DNA of 51,365 bases from Oscillospiraceae bacterium (GCA_016282135.1 JAEEKA010000067.1:1-51365), one strand, 5' to 3'; shown: positions 24,502 through 32,110, numbered from the stretch's first letter. Notes: generated by a model not told the origin, from the letters alone. A program made the numbers and translations.

Positions 24502-26406
24502 TTACAGCAGCCCGCAGATCAAATCGGTGTAGGCCTGGGCGTCCTCGATGGGAAGGTCCGCCAGAATCAGACCCTGGGCGTAGAGCACCTGGGCGTACTG
24601 CTTTGCCTTTTCGGGATCGGAGGCGATCATGCCCTTGAGCTTCTGTACCACGGGATGCTCCGGATTGATGCGGAGCACCTTTTCCACAGGCACAGCCATG
24701 TCTGGATTCATGCGCTTGAAGTACTTCTCCATCTCGAAGCTCATGCCGCCCTCGGGCACCAGGCACACCGGATGGGAGCCCAGATCGGGAGAGACCTCCG
24801 CCCGGGCGATCTTGCCCTCCAGGGTGGATTTCAGGAAGTCCAGACCGTCCTTCCAGTCGGCGGCAGCGGCCTCGGCGGCCTTCTTCTCATCCTCGGAGGA
24901 GAGATCCAGATCGTCGGTGGCCAGATTGCGGAAGTCCTTTTCCATATAAGTCATCAGGGTCCGGGGTACGAATTCATCCACGTCCTCGGTCATGAAGAGC
25001 ACGTCGAAACCCTTCTCCTGGAGCCGCTGATACTGGGGCAGCTGGGAAAGTCTTGCGTTGCTCTCGCCGGCGGCAAAATAGATGTGCTTCTGTGCCTCGG
25101 GCATGGCTTCCACGTATTCCTTCAGCGTGACCAGCTTCTGCTCCTTGGCAGACCAGAACAGCAGCAGATCCTGGAGGGCTTCCTTGTGCATGCCGTAGTC
25201 GGAGACCACGCCGTATTTCAGCTGACGGCCAAAGGCGGAGAAGAATTTCTCATAGTCTTCCCGGCGGTCCTTCTGCATATTCAGCAGTTCCTGCTTGATC
25301 TTCTTCTCCAGATTGCCGGAGATGATGGAGAGCTGCCGGTTGTGCTGGAGCATTTCCCGGCTGATGTTCAGGCTCAGATCGGCGGTGTCCACCACGCCCC
25401 GGATGAAGCGGAAGTGGTCGGGGATCAGATCCTCACAGTGTTCCATGATCATCACGCCGGAGGAGTAAAGCTGCAGGCCCTTCTTGAAATCCTTGGTATA
25501 GAAGTCATAGGGCGCCTTGGCGGGGATATAGAGCAGGGCCTTGTAGGTGACGGAGCCCTCCACGCTGATGGGAATGTGGGCCAGGGGCTTTTCATAGTCG
25601 AAGAACTTGTCCTTGTAGAAGCCGTCGTATTCCTCGTCGGTCACGTCCTTCTTGGCCTTGAGCCACACGGGGACCATGGAGTTCAGGGTGGTCAGCTCGG
25701 TGTAGGTCTCCCATTCGGGCTCCTTGTCGGGGTCTTTTTCGTCCTCGGGGACTTCCTTCTGACGGCTGCGTTCCATCTCCATCCGGATGGGGTAGCGGAT
25801 GTAGTCGGAGTATTTCTTCACCAGGTTCTGAAGCTGATACTGCTCCAGGAAGCGGGAGTACTGCTCTCCCTCGGTGTCGGCCTTCAGCTTCAAAATGACC
25901 TCGGTGCCCACGGTGGTCTTCTCGCAGGGGCTGACGGTGTAGCCGTCCGCGCCGGAGGACTGCCACATCCAGGCCTCCTCCTCGCCGTATTTCTTCGACA
26001 GCACGGTGACGGTGTCCGCCACCATGAAAGCGGAGTAGAAGCCCACGCCGAACTGGCCGATAATGTCCACGTCGGCCTGGTCCTTGTCCAGCTCCTGTTT
26101 GAACTGCAGAGAGCCGCTCTTGGCGATGGTGCCGAGATTCTGCTCCATCTCCTCCTTGCTCATGCCGATGCCGTTATCGGAGACCGTCAACAGCCCCAGC
26201 TTTTTATCCACACGCAGGTCAATGGCAAAGTCTTCCCGGTTCATCCCCACGTTCTGGTCGGTGAGAGCCAGGTAGGCCAGCTTGTCAATGGCGTCGCTGG
26301 CGTTGGAGATCAGCTCCCGGAGGAAAATTTCCTGGTGGGTGTAAATCGAATTAATCATCATGTCCAGCAGACGCTTGGATTCCGCCTTGAATTGCTTTTT
26401 CGACAT
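24502..26406 (-). CDS. htpG: Molecular chaperone HtpG (Hsp90)
   Basis: ATP-dependent cytoplasmic chaperone, 634 residues from the ATG at 26406 (MSKKQFKAESKRLLDMMI; an in-frame GTG three codons upstream is possible). The N-terminal GHKL ATPase carries FLRELISNASDAIDKL, LTVSDNGIGM and GQFGVGFYSAFMVAD; the middle domain has GVVDTADLSLNISREMLQ. It is preceded by a perfect CIRCE operator and a sigma-A promoter, so control by HrcA is expected, unlike Bacillus subtilis htpG. Confidence 0.97.
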   Translation of the reverse strand: MSKKQFKAESKRLLDMMINSIYTHQEIFLRELISNASDAIDKLAYLALTDQNVGMNREDFAIDLRVDKKLGLLTVSDNGIGMSKEEMEQNLGTIAKSGSLQFKQELDKDQADVDIIGQFGVGFYSAFMVADTVTVLSKKYGEEEAWMWQSSGADGYTVSPCEKTTVGTEVILKLKADTEGEQYSRFLEQYQLQNLVKKYSDYIRYPIRMEMERSRQKEVPEDEKDPDKEPEWETYTELTTLNSMVPVWLKAKKDVTDEEYDGFYKDKFFDYEKPLAHIPISVEGSVTYKALLYIPAKAPYDFYTKDFKKGLQLYSSGVMIMEHCEDLIPDHFRFIRGVVDTADLSLNISREMLQHNRQLSIISGNLEKKIKQELLNMQKDRREDYEKFFSAFGRQLKYGVVSDYGMHKEALQDLLLFWSAKEQKLVTLKEYVEAMPEAQKHIYFAAGESNARLSQLPQYQRLQEKGFDVLFMTEDVDEFVPRTLMTYMEKDFRNLATDDLDLSSEDEKKAAEAAAADWKDGLDFLKSTLEGKIARAEVSPDLGSHPVCLVPEGGMSFEMEKYFKRMNPDMAVPVEKVLRINPEHPVVQKLKGMIASDPEKAKQYAQVLYAQGLILADLPIEDAQAYTDLICGLL

Positions 26407-26440
26407 TTTAATCACTCTTTTTCCATAAGATGTAATGGGT

Positions 26441-26467
26441 TTAGCACTCTTTATTTCTGAGTGCTAA
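26441..26467 (-). promoter_or_regulatory. CIRCE operator (HrcA site) of htpG
   Basis: TTAGCACTC (26441-26449), nine spacer bases, GAGTGCTAA (26459-26467): a perfect match to the CIRCE consensus. The symmetry extends four more bases each side (GGGT/ACCC). It lies immediately downstream of the -10 box, over the expected transcription start. Confidence 0.95.
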
Positions 26468-26471
26468 ACCC

Positions 26472-26499
26472 ATTATAGCAAGCTTTTCGGAAAATGCAA
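26472..26499 (-). promoter_or_regulatory. Sigma-A-type promoter of htpG
   Basis: On the minus strand TTGCAT (26499-26494), 16-bp spacer, TATAAT (26477-26472), directly followed by CIRCE. Confidence 0.8.
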
Positions 26500-26526
26500 G
26501 CCCCAGTCGGTAAATTTACAAAACTT

Positions 26527-26673
26527 TTATAATACAGTTTTAGAACGTCTGTCTGCCCGTGCAGAAGGCTCGACTTTCCCCTCCGGGGATGGGCTGCGTC
26601 CGCCCACGGGCGGCGTTGTGGAATCGCCGCCTGCCGGGAACCGGCCCGACGTACTGAATTTGACCCAAATCAT
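26527..26673 (-). CDS. Possible small ORF (48 aa) downstream of the bactofilin-like gene
   Basis: ATG at 26673 follows GGAGCGGAACT, a fair ribosome site. The product is Pro/Gly/Ser/Arg-rich (FPAGGDSTTPPVGGRSPSP) without a recognised domain. The DNA holds several short GC-rich hairpins (such as CGCCCACGGGCG) and may be non-coding. Low confidence. Confidence 0.2.
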   Translation of the reverse strand: MIWVKFSTSGRFPAGGDSTTPPVGGRSPSPEGKVEPSARADRRSKTVL

Positions 26674-26688
26674 AGTTCCGCTCCTGCC

Positions 26689-27459
26689 TCAGATTTTGAC
26701 CTTTTCCCGGATGGTGCAGTTCGCGTCGGTGGTGAGATTGCCGGAGTATTCCACTCGGTCGATGACGCATTCCGGTCCGATGTGGACGTTGACGCCCCGG
26801 ACAGTCTCGCAGTCGGTGTATTCCAGCATGATCTCGTCCGCTTCGATCAGCTCGCTGGCCAGGTGCGGCCGCCGCATAAATCCAAAAATCATAAAGCTGC
26901 CGAGCTTCTTCTTTACTTGGACCCTTCCGCCGCCGATGGAATGGACAAGACTGTCGCCGCTGAGCTGAATCTCCACAGTTTCCGCGTTGAGCAGACCGTC
27001 CACGTTCAGTGCGCCGGTGGAGCTGAATCGCTCGGCCTGCACGTCGCCGGAACTTTTCAGAACGCCGCTGACGGAGATCTCATTGCCGCTAATGCTACCC
27101 TCCGTCTTGCAGACACCGGAGACGGCAAGCCTGCCCACCCGCAGCTCGCCCTCGCATTTGAAGCTGCCGGAGACTTCCAGCGCCTCTTCTATGGCGGCGC
27201 TACGCTCCGCGCTCATGGAACCGGAGACTCGAGCGGATTTGGCGGCCAGACTGCCTTCCACCTTTGTTGCCCCGGAGCAGTGGATTTCTCCGTGCACAGT
27301 CAGATCCCCGTCCTCCACCTTGCAGGCGCCCGAAACGTGCATGGTCTCGCACTCCACGGTGCCCTGGAGCTTCCCGGAGCCGCTGATGTAGACGGAACCG
27401 TAAAGGCCGCCGGCCATTTTTCCGCCGCCGCTGATATGAACGTCATTGTTATTTGCCAT
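26689..27459 (-). CDS. Bactofilin-like polymer-forming protein (YhbE/YhbF-like)
   Basis: 256 residues, nearly all made of short beta-helix repeats with alternating SG-, G- and V/I positions (VHISGGGKMAGG, VYISGSGKLQG, LEVSGSFKCEG, ISVSGVLKSSG), as in bactofilins and Bacillus YhbE/YhbF. Such proteins self-assemble into membrane-associated filaments or sheets. Many Cys residues recur at equivalent repeat positions (CETMHVSGACK, HCSGATK, VSGVCK). The preceding YhbD-like regulator gene overlaps it by 11 bp, the same order as in Bacillus. No membrane segment. Confidence 0.8.
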   Translation of the reverse strand: MANNNDVHISGGGKMAGGLYGSVYISGSGKLQGTVECETMHVSGACKVEDGDLTVHGEIHCSGATKVEGSLAAKSARVSGSMSAERSAAIEEALEVSGSFKCEGELRVGRLAVSGVCKTEGSISGNEISVSGVLKSSGDVQAERFSSTGALNVDGLLNAETVEIQLSGDSLVHSIGGGRVQVKKKLGSFMIFGFMRRPHLASELIEADEIMLEYTDCETVRGVNVHIGPECVIDRVEYSGNLTTDANCTIREKVKI

Positions 27460-27847
27460 GCTTAAAAACTCCTTTCAGATTTTCCAACAGTTCGGATTGA
27501 AATTCTCCCAGTACCAGCCGGACGGAGTCCAGCTCTTCCAGGGGATAGCGGTGCAGCCCGTAGGCGTCCTGAATCAGCAGCATCGGCTTGGGAGCGGGTG
27601 AGACGGGCTCCTCCTTGTGATTCAGCTCCCGGGCCAGTTCCTCCAGAGAGGCTTTTCGCTCCTGAATCAGATCCATCCGGGGGATAATCAATTCCCGTCG
27701 GAAGAAGGTCTCCTGTCCGGTGGGGGCGGAGCGCCGGATGAACCAGTCCTCGGGGATCAGCCCCATCCGCTTCCAGCGGTAGAGGGCTCCGTAGGAGATT
27801 CCGTACATCTCCAGCAGCTCCTTTTTGGAAATCAGATTGCTGTCCAT
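27449..27847 (-). CDS. YhbD-like (DUF4004) MerR-type helix-turn-helix regulator
   Basis: 132 residues from the ATG at 27847, preceded by a perfect AAAGGAGG; the longer open frame upstream runs through the promoter. The N-terminus SKKELLEMYGISYGALYRWKRMGLIP is a MerR-like DNA-binding domain, followed by FIRRSAPTGQETFF and a helical stretch (LIQERKASLEELARELN). The C-terminus overlaps the bactofilin-like gene. Three copies of a 13-bp palindrome flank its promoter, so autoregulation is likely. Confidence 0.8.
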   Translation of the reverse strand: MDSNLISKKELLEMYGISYGALYRWKRMGLIPEDWFIRRSAPTGQETFFRRELIIPRMDLIQERKASLEELARELNHKEEPVSPAPKPMLLIQDAYGLHRYPLEELDSVRLVLGEFQSELLENLKGVFKHGK

Positions 27848-27860
27848 GTGTCCTCCTTTC

Positions 27861-27873
27861 GTAACACTGTGAC
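27861..27873 (-). promoter_or_regulatory. Operator copy 1 (imperfect) before the YhbD-like gene
   Basis: GTAACACTGTGAC, a two-mismatch version of the palindrome GTAACATTGTTAC, lying in the leader just upstream of the ribosome site and directly abutting copy 2. Confidence 0.55.
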
Positions 27874-27886
27874 GTAACATTGTTAC
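27874..27886 (-). promoter_or_regulatory. Operator copy 2 (perfect palindrome)
   Basis: GTAACATTGTTAC, perfect 6-bp arms around a central base, directly adjoining copy 1 and downstream of the -10 box. Confidence 0.65.
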
Positions 27887-27895
27887 TGTGTCTGC

Positions 27896-27924
27896 ATCAT
27901 AACATAACATTGTTACGTTGTCAA
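27896..27924 (-). promoter_or_regulatory. Sigma-A-type promoter of the YhbD-like/bactofilin operon
   Basis: On the minus strand TTGACA (27924-27919), 17-bp spacer, TATGAT (27901-27896). The spacer is almost entirely occupied by operator copy 3. Confidence 0.8.
27904..27916 (-). promoter_or_regulatory. Operator copy 3, inside the promoter spacer
   Basis: ATAACATTGTTAC, one mismatch from the perfect palindrome, centred between the -35 and -10 boxes. Binding there should block polymerase or, MerR-like, distort the promoter. Confidence 0.6.
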
Positions 27925-27993
27925 GAGGGGAAATTGAAAATTTACGCAAAGGCCGCGCAGGGAGCGCGATCTTTGCGTAAATGAGTCATAGTA

Positions 27994-29370
27994 TTAAAGC
28001 TTCGGGAGTTTTTCCAGGCTCCGCGCCAGGTCCTCGTCGCTGGGGATGGAATCGGTCAGTGTGCCGTCATGGAAGCGCTGATAGGCGGCAAGGTCAAAAT
28101 ACCCCGTTCCGGTGAGGCCGAAGACGATGTTTTTTGCCTCGCCGGTCTCCCGGCAGCGGAGGGCCTCGTCGATGGCGGTCTTGATGGCGTGGGAGCTTTC
28201 CGGGGCGGGGAGGATGCCTTCCGTCCGGGCAAAGGCTTCCGCAGCCTGAAAGACCTCTCGCTGAGGGACGGCGACGGCTTCCAGATATTCGTCGTGGTAA
28301 AGCTGGGAAAGAATCGGACTCATGCCGTGATAACGCAGGCCCCCCGCGTGATTTGGCGCGGGAATGAAGTCGCTGCCCAGGGTGTACATCTTCGCCATGG
28401 GACAAATTCGTCCGGTGTCAGTAAAATCGTAGGCAAAAACGCCCCGGGTCAGGGAGGGGCAGGAGGCAGGCTCCACCGCAAGGAACCGGCAGTCGGACTC
28501 GCCCCGGAGACGCTCCGCCATGAAGGGAGCGATGAGGCCGCCCAGGTTGGAGCCGCCACCGGCGCAGCCGATGATCAGATCCGGCCGAATACCGTATTCA
28601 TCCAGGGCGGCCTTGGTCTCCAAACCGATGACAGACTGGTGCAGAAGAACCTGGTTCAGGACTGAGCCCAGCACGTAGCGGTAGCCCGTCTCTGCCCGGG
28701 AGGCCTCCACCGCTTCGGAAATGGCGCAGCCCAGCGAGCCGCTTGTGTCCGGATTTCGGGACAGAATTTCCCGGCCGACGGCGGTGGTATCGGACGGGGA
28801 GGGGATTACCTGTGCCCCGTAGGTCCGCATAACCTCCCGGCGGTAGGGCTTTTGCGCATAGCTGACCTTGACCATGTAGACCCTGCAGTCCAGACCCAGG
28901 TAAGCGCAGGCCATGGACAAAGCGGTGCCCCACTGGCCCGCGCCTGTTTCCGTGGTGACTCCTTTCAATCCCTGCTGCTTTGCGTAGTAGGCCTGGGCGA
29001 TGGCGGAGTTCAGCTTGTGAGAGCCGGAGGTGTTGTTGCCTTCAAACTTATAGAAGATGCGGGCGGGCGTGTTCAGCTTTTTTTCCAGGCAGTAGGCCCG
29101 AACCAGGGGAGAAGGGCGGTACATCTTGTAGAAATTCAGAATTTTCTCGGGAATGGGGACGTAAGTCGTGTCGTTGTCCAGCTCCTGCCGGGCCAGCTTT
29201 TGACAGAAGACGGCGGAGAGTTCCTGTTCCGTCATGGGTTTTCCCGTGCCGGGGTTCAGCAGGGGAGCGGGTTTGGTTTTCATGTCCGCCCGGAGATTGT
29301 ACCAGGCTTTGGGCATTTGATCCTCCCGCAGGTAGATCTTGTAGGGAACCTGAGTTGCTGCATTTGACAT
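27994..29370 (-). CDS. trpB: TrpB2-type tryptophan synthase beta chain
   Basis: PLP enzyme joining indole and serine to tryptophan. 458 residues from the ATG at 29370, nine bases after AGGAAAGG. MPKAWYNLRADM is typical of the TrpB2 branch, longer at the N-terminus than TrpB1. The PLP lysine is in NNTSGSHKLNSA, the phosphate-binding loop is CAGGGSNLGG, and VFGLTGTGYFDL lies near the end. No trpA or other trp gene is adjacent, so it probably works as a stand-alone indole-salvage enzyme. A tRNA-Trp T-box precedes it. The frame stays open upstream through the leader, but that part is not protein. Confidence 0.93.
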   Translation of the reverse strand: MSNAATQVPYKIYLREDQMPKAWYNLRADMKTKPAPLLNPGTGKPMTEQELSAVFCQKLARQELDNDTTYVPIPEKILNFYKMYRPSPLVRAYCLEKKLNTPARIFYKFEGNNTSGSHKLNSAIAQAYYAKQQGLKGVTTETGAGQWGTALSMACAYLGLDCRVYMVKVSYAQKPYRREVMRTYGAQVIPSPSDTTAVGREILSRNPDTSGSLGCAISEAVEASRAETGYRYVLGSVLNQVLLHQSVIGLETKAALDEYGIRPDLIIGCAGGGSNLGGLIAPFMAERLRGESDCRFLAVEPASCPSLTRGVFAYDFTDTGRICPMAKMYTLGSDFIPAPNHAGGLRYHGMSPILSQLYHDEYLEAVAVPQREVFQAAEAFARTEGILPAPESSHAIKTAIDEALRCRETGEAKNIVFGLTGTGYFDLAAYQRFHDGTLTDSIPSDEDLARSLEKLPKL

Positions 29371-29404
29371 GTTTTTCATCCTTTCCTGTTTTTTTCGGGG
29401 AAGG

Positions 29405-29447
29405 ATAAAAAATCCCGCCCCAAGTGTCCAATGACGCTGGGACAGGA
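29405..29447 (-). terminator. Regulated terminator of the trpB T-box
   Basis: TCCTGTCCCA pairs with TGGGGCGGGA (minus-strand reading), followed by a run of six T. It is part of the T-box switch. Confidence 0.8.
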
Positions 29448-29676
29448 ATACTCCTGCGGTGCCACCCGGCTTGACGCGCAAAGCGCGCCCACTCATGCGT
29501 ACCAACATACGCTGATCCCTTGACGGAGGATCGTCCCGTCTCGCATACTTGGGGATAGCCCCTTTCCGCTCGCCCTCAGAAGCCCATTCCGTCTCCGGCC
29601 ATCTGCCGCCATCCCACCGTCGGCGACTCTCTGAAAGATGGGGATCGAAAACGTACTCACACTTCCTCACCGGTTT
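29405..29676 (-). ncRNA. T-box riboswitch, tRNA-Trp specific, in the trpB leader
   Basis: The leader RNA carries the T-box bulge GGGTGGCACCGCAGGAG (around 29467-29451), which pairs with the tRNA acceptor end. The specifier reads GAA-TGG-GCTTCTGAGG, so TGG (29586-29584) picks tRNA-Trp. A rho-independent terminator (arms 29438-29447 and 29413-29422, ten pairs with two G-U, then TTTTTTAT) competes with the antiterminator. Uncharged tRNA-Trp should allow read-through into trpB. Confidence 0.9.
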
Positions 29677-29682
29677 GGCCGG

Positions 29683-29711
29683 ATTATAGCACGATTTCAC
29701 AAGCCTGTCAA
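29683..29711 (-). promoter_or_regulatory. Consensus sigma-A promoter of the trpB T-box transcript
   Basis: On the minus strand TTGACA (29711-29706), 17-bp spacer, TATAAT (29688-29683): both boxes perfect. Confidence 0.9.
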
Positions 29712-29760
29712 GAGAATTATTCCAAATGCCGCTGACCGCGCCGACCCTTTTACACGAGAA

Positions 29761-29786
29761 GAGGCTGCCCCGCTTGAGGCAGCCTC
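29761..29786 (-). terminator. Terminator hairpin after the aldolase gene
   Basis: GAGGCTGCC (29761-29769) and GGCAGCCTC (29778-29786) with an 8-nt loop, 15 bp beyond the fba stop codon. The T-run after it is weak. Confidence 0.6.
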
Positions 29787-29801
29787 TGAACTCGTATGGG
29801 A

Positions 29802-30770
29802 TCAGGCCTTGCCGGCGCAGCCCAGGACGTCGATCAGCTTGTGGCGGACCAGTTCCTTGATGTTGGCGCGGGCGGGCTTCAGATATTCTCTGGGGTCGAA
29901 CTTGTCGGGATGCTCCGCCATGAACTGCCGGATGGTGCCCGTCATGGCAAGCCGCAGGTCGGAGTCGATGTTGATCTTGCAGACGGCAGACCGGGCGGCC
30001 TGGCGCAGCTGCTCCTCGGGGATGCCCACGGCGTCGGGCATCTTGCCGCCGTTGGCGTTGATCATGGCCACGTAGTTCTGGGGGACGGAGGAGGAGCCGT
30101 GGAGCACAATGGGGAAGCCGGGCAGACGCTTGGTGATCTCTTCCAGCACGTCGAAGCGCAGGGGAGGCGGCACCAGGATGCCCTTCTCGTTGCGGGTGCA
30201 CTGGGCGGCGGTGAACTTGTAGGCGCCGTGAGAGGTACCGATGGCGATGGCCAGAGAGTCGCAGCCGGTCTTGGACACGAACTCCTCCACCTCCTCGGGC
30301 CGGGTGTAGGAAGCGGCGTGAGCGGCCACCTTGACCTCGTCCTCGATGCCGGCCAGGGTGCCAAGCTCGGCTTCCACCACCACGCCGTGGTCGTGGGCGT
30401 ACTCCACCACCTTGCGGGTGATTTCGATGTTCTCCGCGAAGGGCTTGGAGGAGGCGTCGATCATAACGGAGGTGAAACCGCCGTCAATGCAGGACTTGCA
30501 GGTCTCGAAGTCGGGGCCGTGATCCAGATGCAGGGCGATGGGAATCTCGGGGCACTCAAGCACAGCGGCCTCCACCAGCTTCACAAGATAGGTGTGGTTG
30601 GCGTAGGCGCGGGCGCCCTTGGAGACCTGAAGAATCACGGGGGCCTTTTCTTCCTTGCAGGCTTCGGTGATGCCCTGCACGATCTCCATGTTGTTGACGT
30701 TGAAAGCGCCGATGGCGTAGCCGCCGTCGTAGGCCTTCTTAAACATATCAGTTGTAGTTACCAGAGGCAT
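29802..30770 (-). CDS. fba: Class II fructose-bisphosphate aldolase
   Basis: Zinc-dependent cleavage and synthesis of fructose-1,6-bisphosphate in glycolysis and gluconeogenesis. 322 residues from the ATG at 30770 (MPLVTTTDMFKKAYDGGYAIGAFNVNN), with AAAGGAG upstream. Metal ligands and active site: ALHLDHGPDFETC, EAELGTLAGIEDEV, IGTSHGAYKF and VLHGSSSVP. Monocistronic, with its own promoter and terminator. Confidence 0.97.
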   Translation of the reverse strand: MPLVTTTDMFKKAYDGGYAIGAFNVNNMEIVQGITEACKEEKAPVILQVSKGARAYANHTYLVKLVEAAVLECPEIPIALHLDHGPDFETCKSCIDGGFTSVMIDASSKPFAENIEITRKVVEYAHDHGVVVEAELGTLAGIEDEVKVAAHAASYTRPEEVEEFVSKTGCDSLAIAIGTSHGAYKFTAAQCTRNEKGILVPPPLRFDVLEEITKRLPGFPIVLHGSSSVPQNYVAMINANGGKMPDAVGIPEEQLRQAARSAVCKINIDSDLRLAMTGTIRQFMAEHPDKFDPREYLKPARANIKELVRHKLIDVLGCAGKA

Positions 30771-30803
30771 AATACACACTCCTTTTGATATTTTTGCAAG
30801 GCC

Positions 30804-30831
30804 ATTATATCATACTTTCGGGGAAATACAA
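30804..30831 (-). promoter_or_regulatory. Sigma-A-type promoter of fba
   Basis: On the minus strand TTGTAT (30831-30826), 16-bp spacer, TATAAT (30809-30804). Confidence 0.7.
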
Positions 30832-31000
30832 GCCCCGATTTCAGAGATCGGGAACCTCGGATCAGAGCCGCGGGAGACGGCGCTCCCGGGCCGCGGGTCA
30901 GGGTTTAAGTCACCGGTGACAGGCCACCGGGGATACCCAGAGACGGCGCTCTGCCGTTGGCAGACTCCGGCCGGGGAACTTGCGCGTCTATTCGATTTGC

Positions 31001-31024
31001 TCGTTCAAACGGCAATTTGAACGA
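31001..31024 (-). terminator. Possible terminator hairpin downstream of the pyrF homologue
   Basis: Nine-bp perfect stem TCGTTCAAA/TTTGAACGA with loop CGGCAA, 60 bp beyond the stop codon, without a good T-run. Confidence 0.4.
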
Positions 31025-31084
31025 CGCCGAAACCGGCGATTTCCATTTTCAGCCTTCAAATTGCAGGGGGAAAACGCCGCGCGC

Positions 31085-32005
31085 TCACAGCACCGTCACG
31101 TAGGCTTCCAGCTGCTTTTTCATTTTTTCCACCGCGGCCACGGCCGCCTCCGGGTAATCGGTCCCGGCCAGTTCCCGCCAGGCGCCGATGATGGACCGGG
31201 AGGCACAAACCACTGCCCCGTGGCCCAGCCGGTCAAAGGCGTAGGCAGCGTGTTTGGCAACACCGCCCTGGGCCCCGTAGCCCGGGACCAGGAAGAAGAG
31301 CGTGTCATAGCGTTTGCGCAGGGCTTGGATCGCGTCAGCGCTGCTGAGCCCCACAACGGCGCCGACCTCGCCGTAGCCGCATTTGCCGAAGAGGTCGGTG
31401 CTCCACCGCAGGGTCAGGTCCGCCATTGCGGTGTGAATGACCCGTCCGCCGGAGACCAGGTCCTGCACCTCGGCGGAGGATTTATTGGAAGATTTCACCA
31501 CCACGAAAAGATTCTTGGGGTCCTCTCCCTTCAGATAGGGCAGATAGGGCCGGATGCCGTCGCTGCCCAGATAGCCGTTCACCACAAGCCCGTCGCAGGG
31601 GTAGGGGAAGAGGCGTTCCCCGCCGCATTTCACCCCGCCGAAGACGCTCTTGGCGGTGATGGCCGCAATATGCCCCACGTCGGTGCGCATGGTCTCCAGC
31701 AGCACGTAGTAGCCCAGCTTTTTGGCATAGGCCAGGATCTCCTGCATGGCCTTCACCCCCTGCCAGCCCAAAGCGTCGAAGCAGGCGGCCTGGACCTTCA
31801 CGGCGGGGATGATTTTCCGCAGCGCGTCCAGGATTCCCCCGCAAAAACGGGCGTAGCTCTCTGCCAGGGCTTCCGGGCTGTCGCCCAGCTGTTCTCTGCA
31901 TTCCGCCAGCAGCTCCGGCGGGATCAGCTCCGGGGTGGGGTCCAGCCCCACCATAATGGGACATTTGAGCTTTCGGATCTTGCTTTGCAGCAGGTCAATG
32001 GACAT
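31085..32005 (-). CDS. PyrF-like protein (type 2 orotidine-5'-phosphate decarboxylase fold) with altered catalytic motif
   Basis: 306 residues from the ATG at 32005 after AGAGGGGTG. The overall match is to type 2 OMP decarboxylases: IMVGLDPTPELIPPELL, VKVQAACFDALGWQG, VVNGYLGSDGIRPYL, VVVKSSNKSS, PGYGAQGG and CASRSIIGAW. The motif that carries catalysis, normally D-x-K-R-G-D, reads LLETMRTDVGH: the first Asp is Glu and the proton-donating Lys is Met, while the last Asp stays. Either the reaction is altered, another Lys takes over, or the protein has a different job. No other pyrimidine gene is adjacent. Confidence 0.8.
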   Translation of the reverse strand: MSIDLLQSKIRKLKCPIMVGLDPTPELIPPELLAECREQLGDSPEALAESYARFCGGILDALRKIIPAVKVQAACFDALGWQGVKAMQEILAYAKKLGYYVLLETMRTDVGHIAAITAKSVFGGVKCGGERLFPYPCDGLVVNGYLGSDGIRPYLPYLKGEDPKNLFVVVKSSNKSSAEVQDLVSGGRVIHTAMADLTLRWSTDLFGKCGYGEVGAVVGLSSADAIQALRKRYDTLFFLVPGYGAQGGVAKHAAYAFDRLGHGAVVCASRSIIGAWRELAGTDYPEAAVAAVEKMKKQLEAYVTVL

Positions 32006-32081
32006 ACAATACACCCCTCTTTTATTTTTTCAGCGGCGCGCTTCCATAGGGGGTGATGCCCGCACCGCTTCTTTCCCCTTT

Positions 32082-32110
32082 ATTATATCAAATAATTGTA
32101 AATAATGACA
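32082..32110 (-). promoter_or_regulatory. Weak sigma-A-type promoter of the pyrF homologue
   Basis: TATAAT on the minus strand (32087-32082) with only TGTCAT at the -35 position (32110-32105), 17-bp spacer. Confidence 0.4.

Larger units (their letters stand above)
30771..31084. other. Intergenic region between fba and the pyrF homologue
   Basis: About 310 bp. It holds the fba promoter, a GC-rich stretch with short broken palindromes (ACGGCGCTCTGCCGT near 30935, CACCGG near 30910) that resemble the GC-rich repeat family, and a 9-bp hairpin TCGTTCAAA-CGGCAA-TTTGAACGA at 31001-31024. No tRNA or ORF is supported. Confidence 0.5.

Noticed and set aside
24412-26460. 682-codon plus-strand open frame
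   Set aside because: Antisense to htpG; no recognised domain, low-complexity shadow composition.
29371-30201. Upstream extension of the trpB open frame
   Set aside because: It runs through the T-box leader, the promoter and part of fba. The ribosome site and family N-terminus place the start at 29370.
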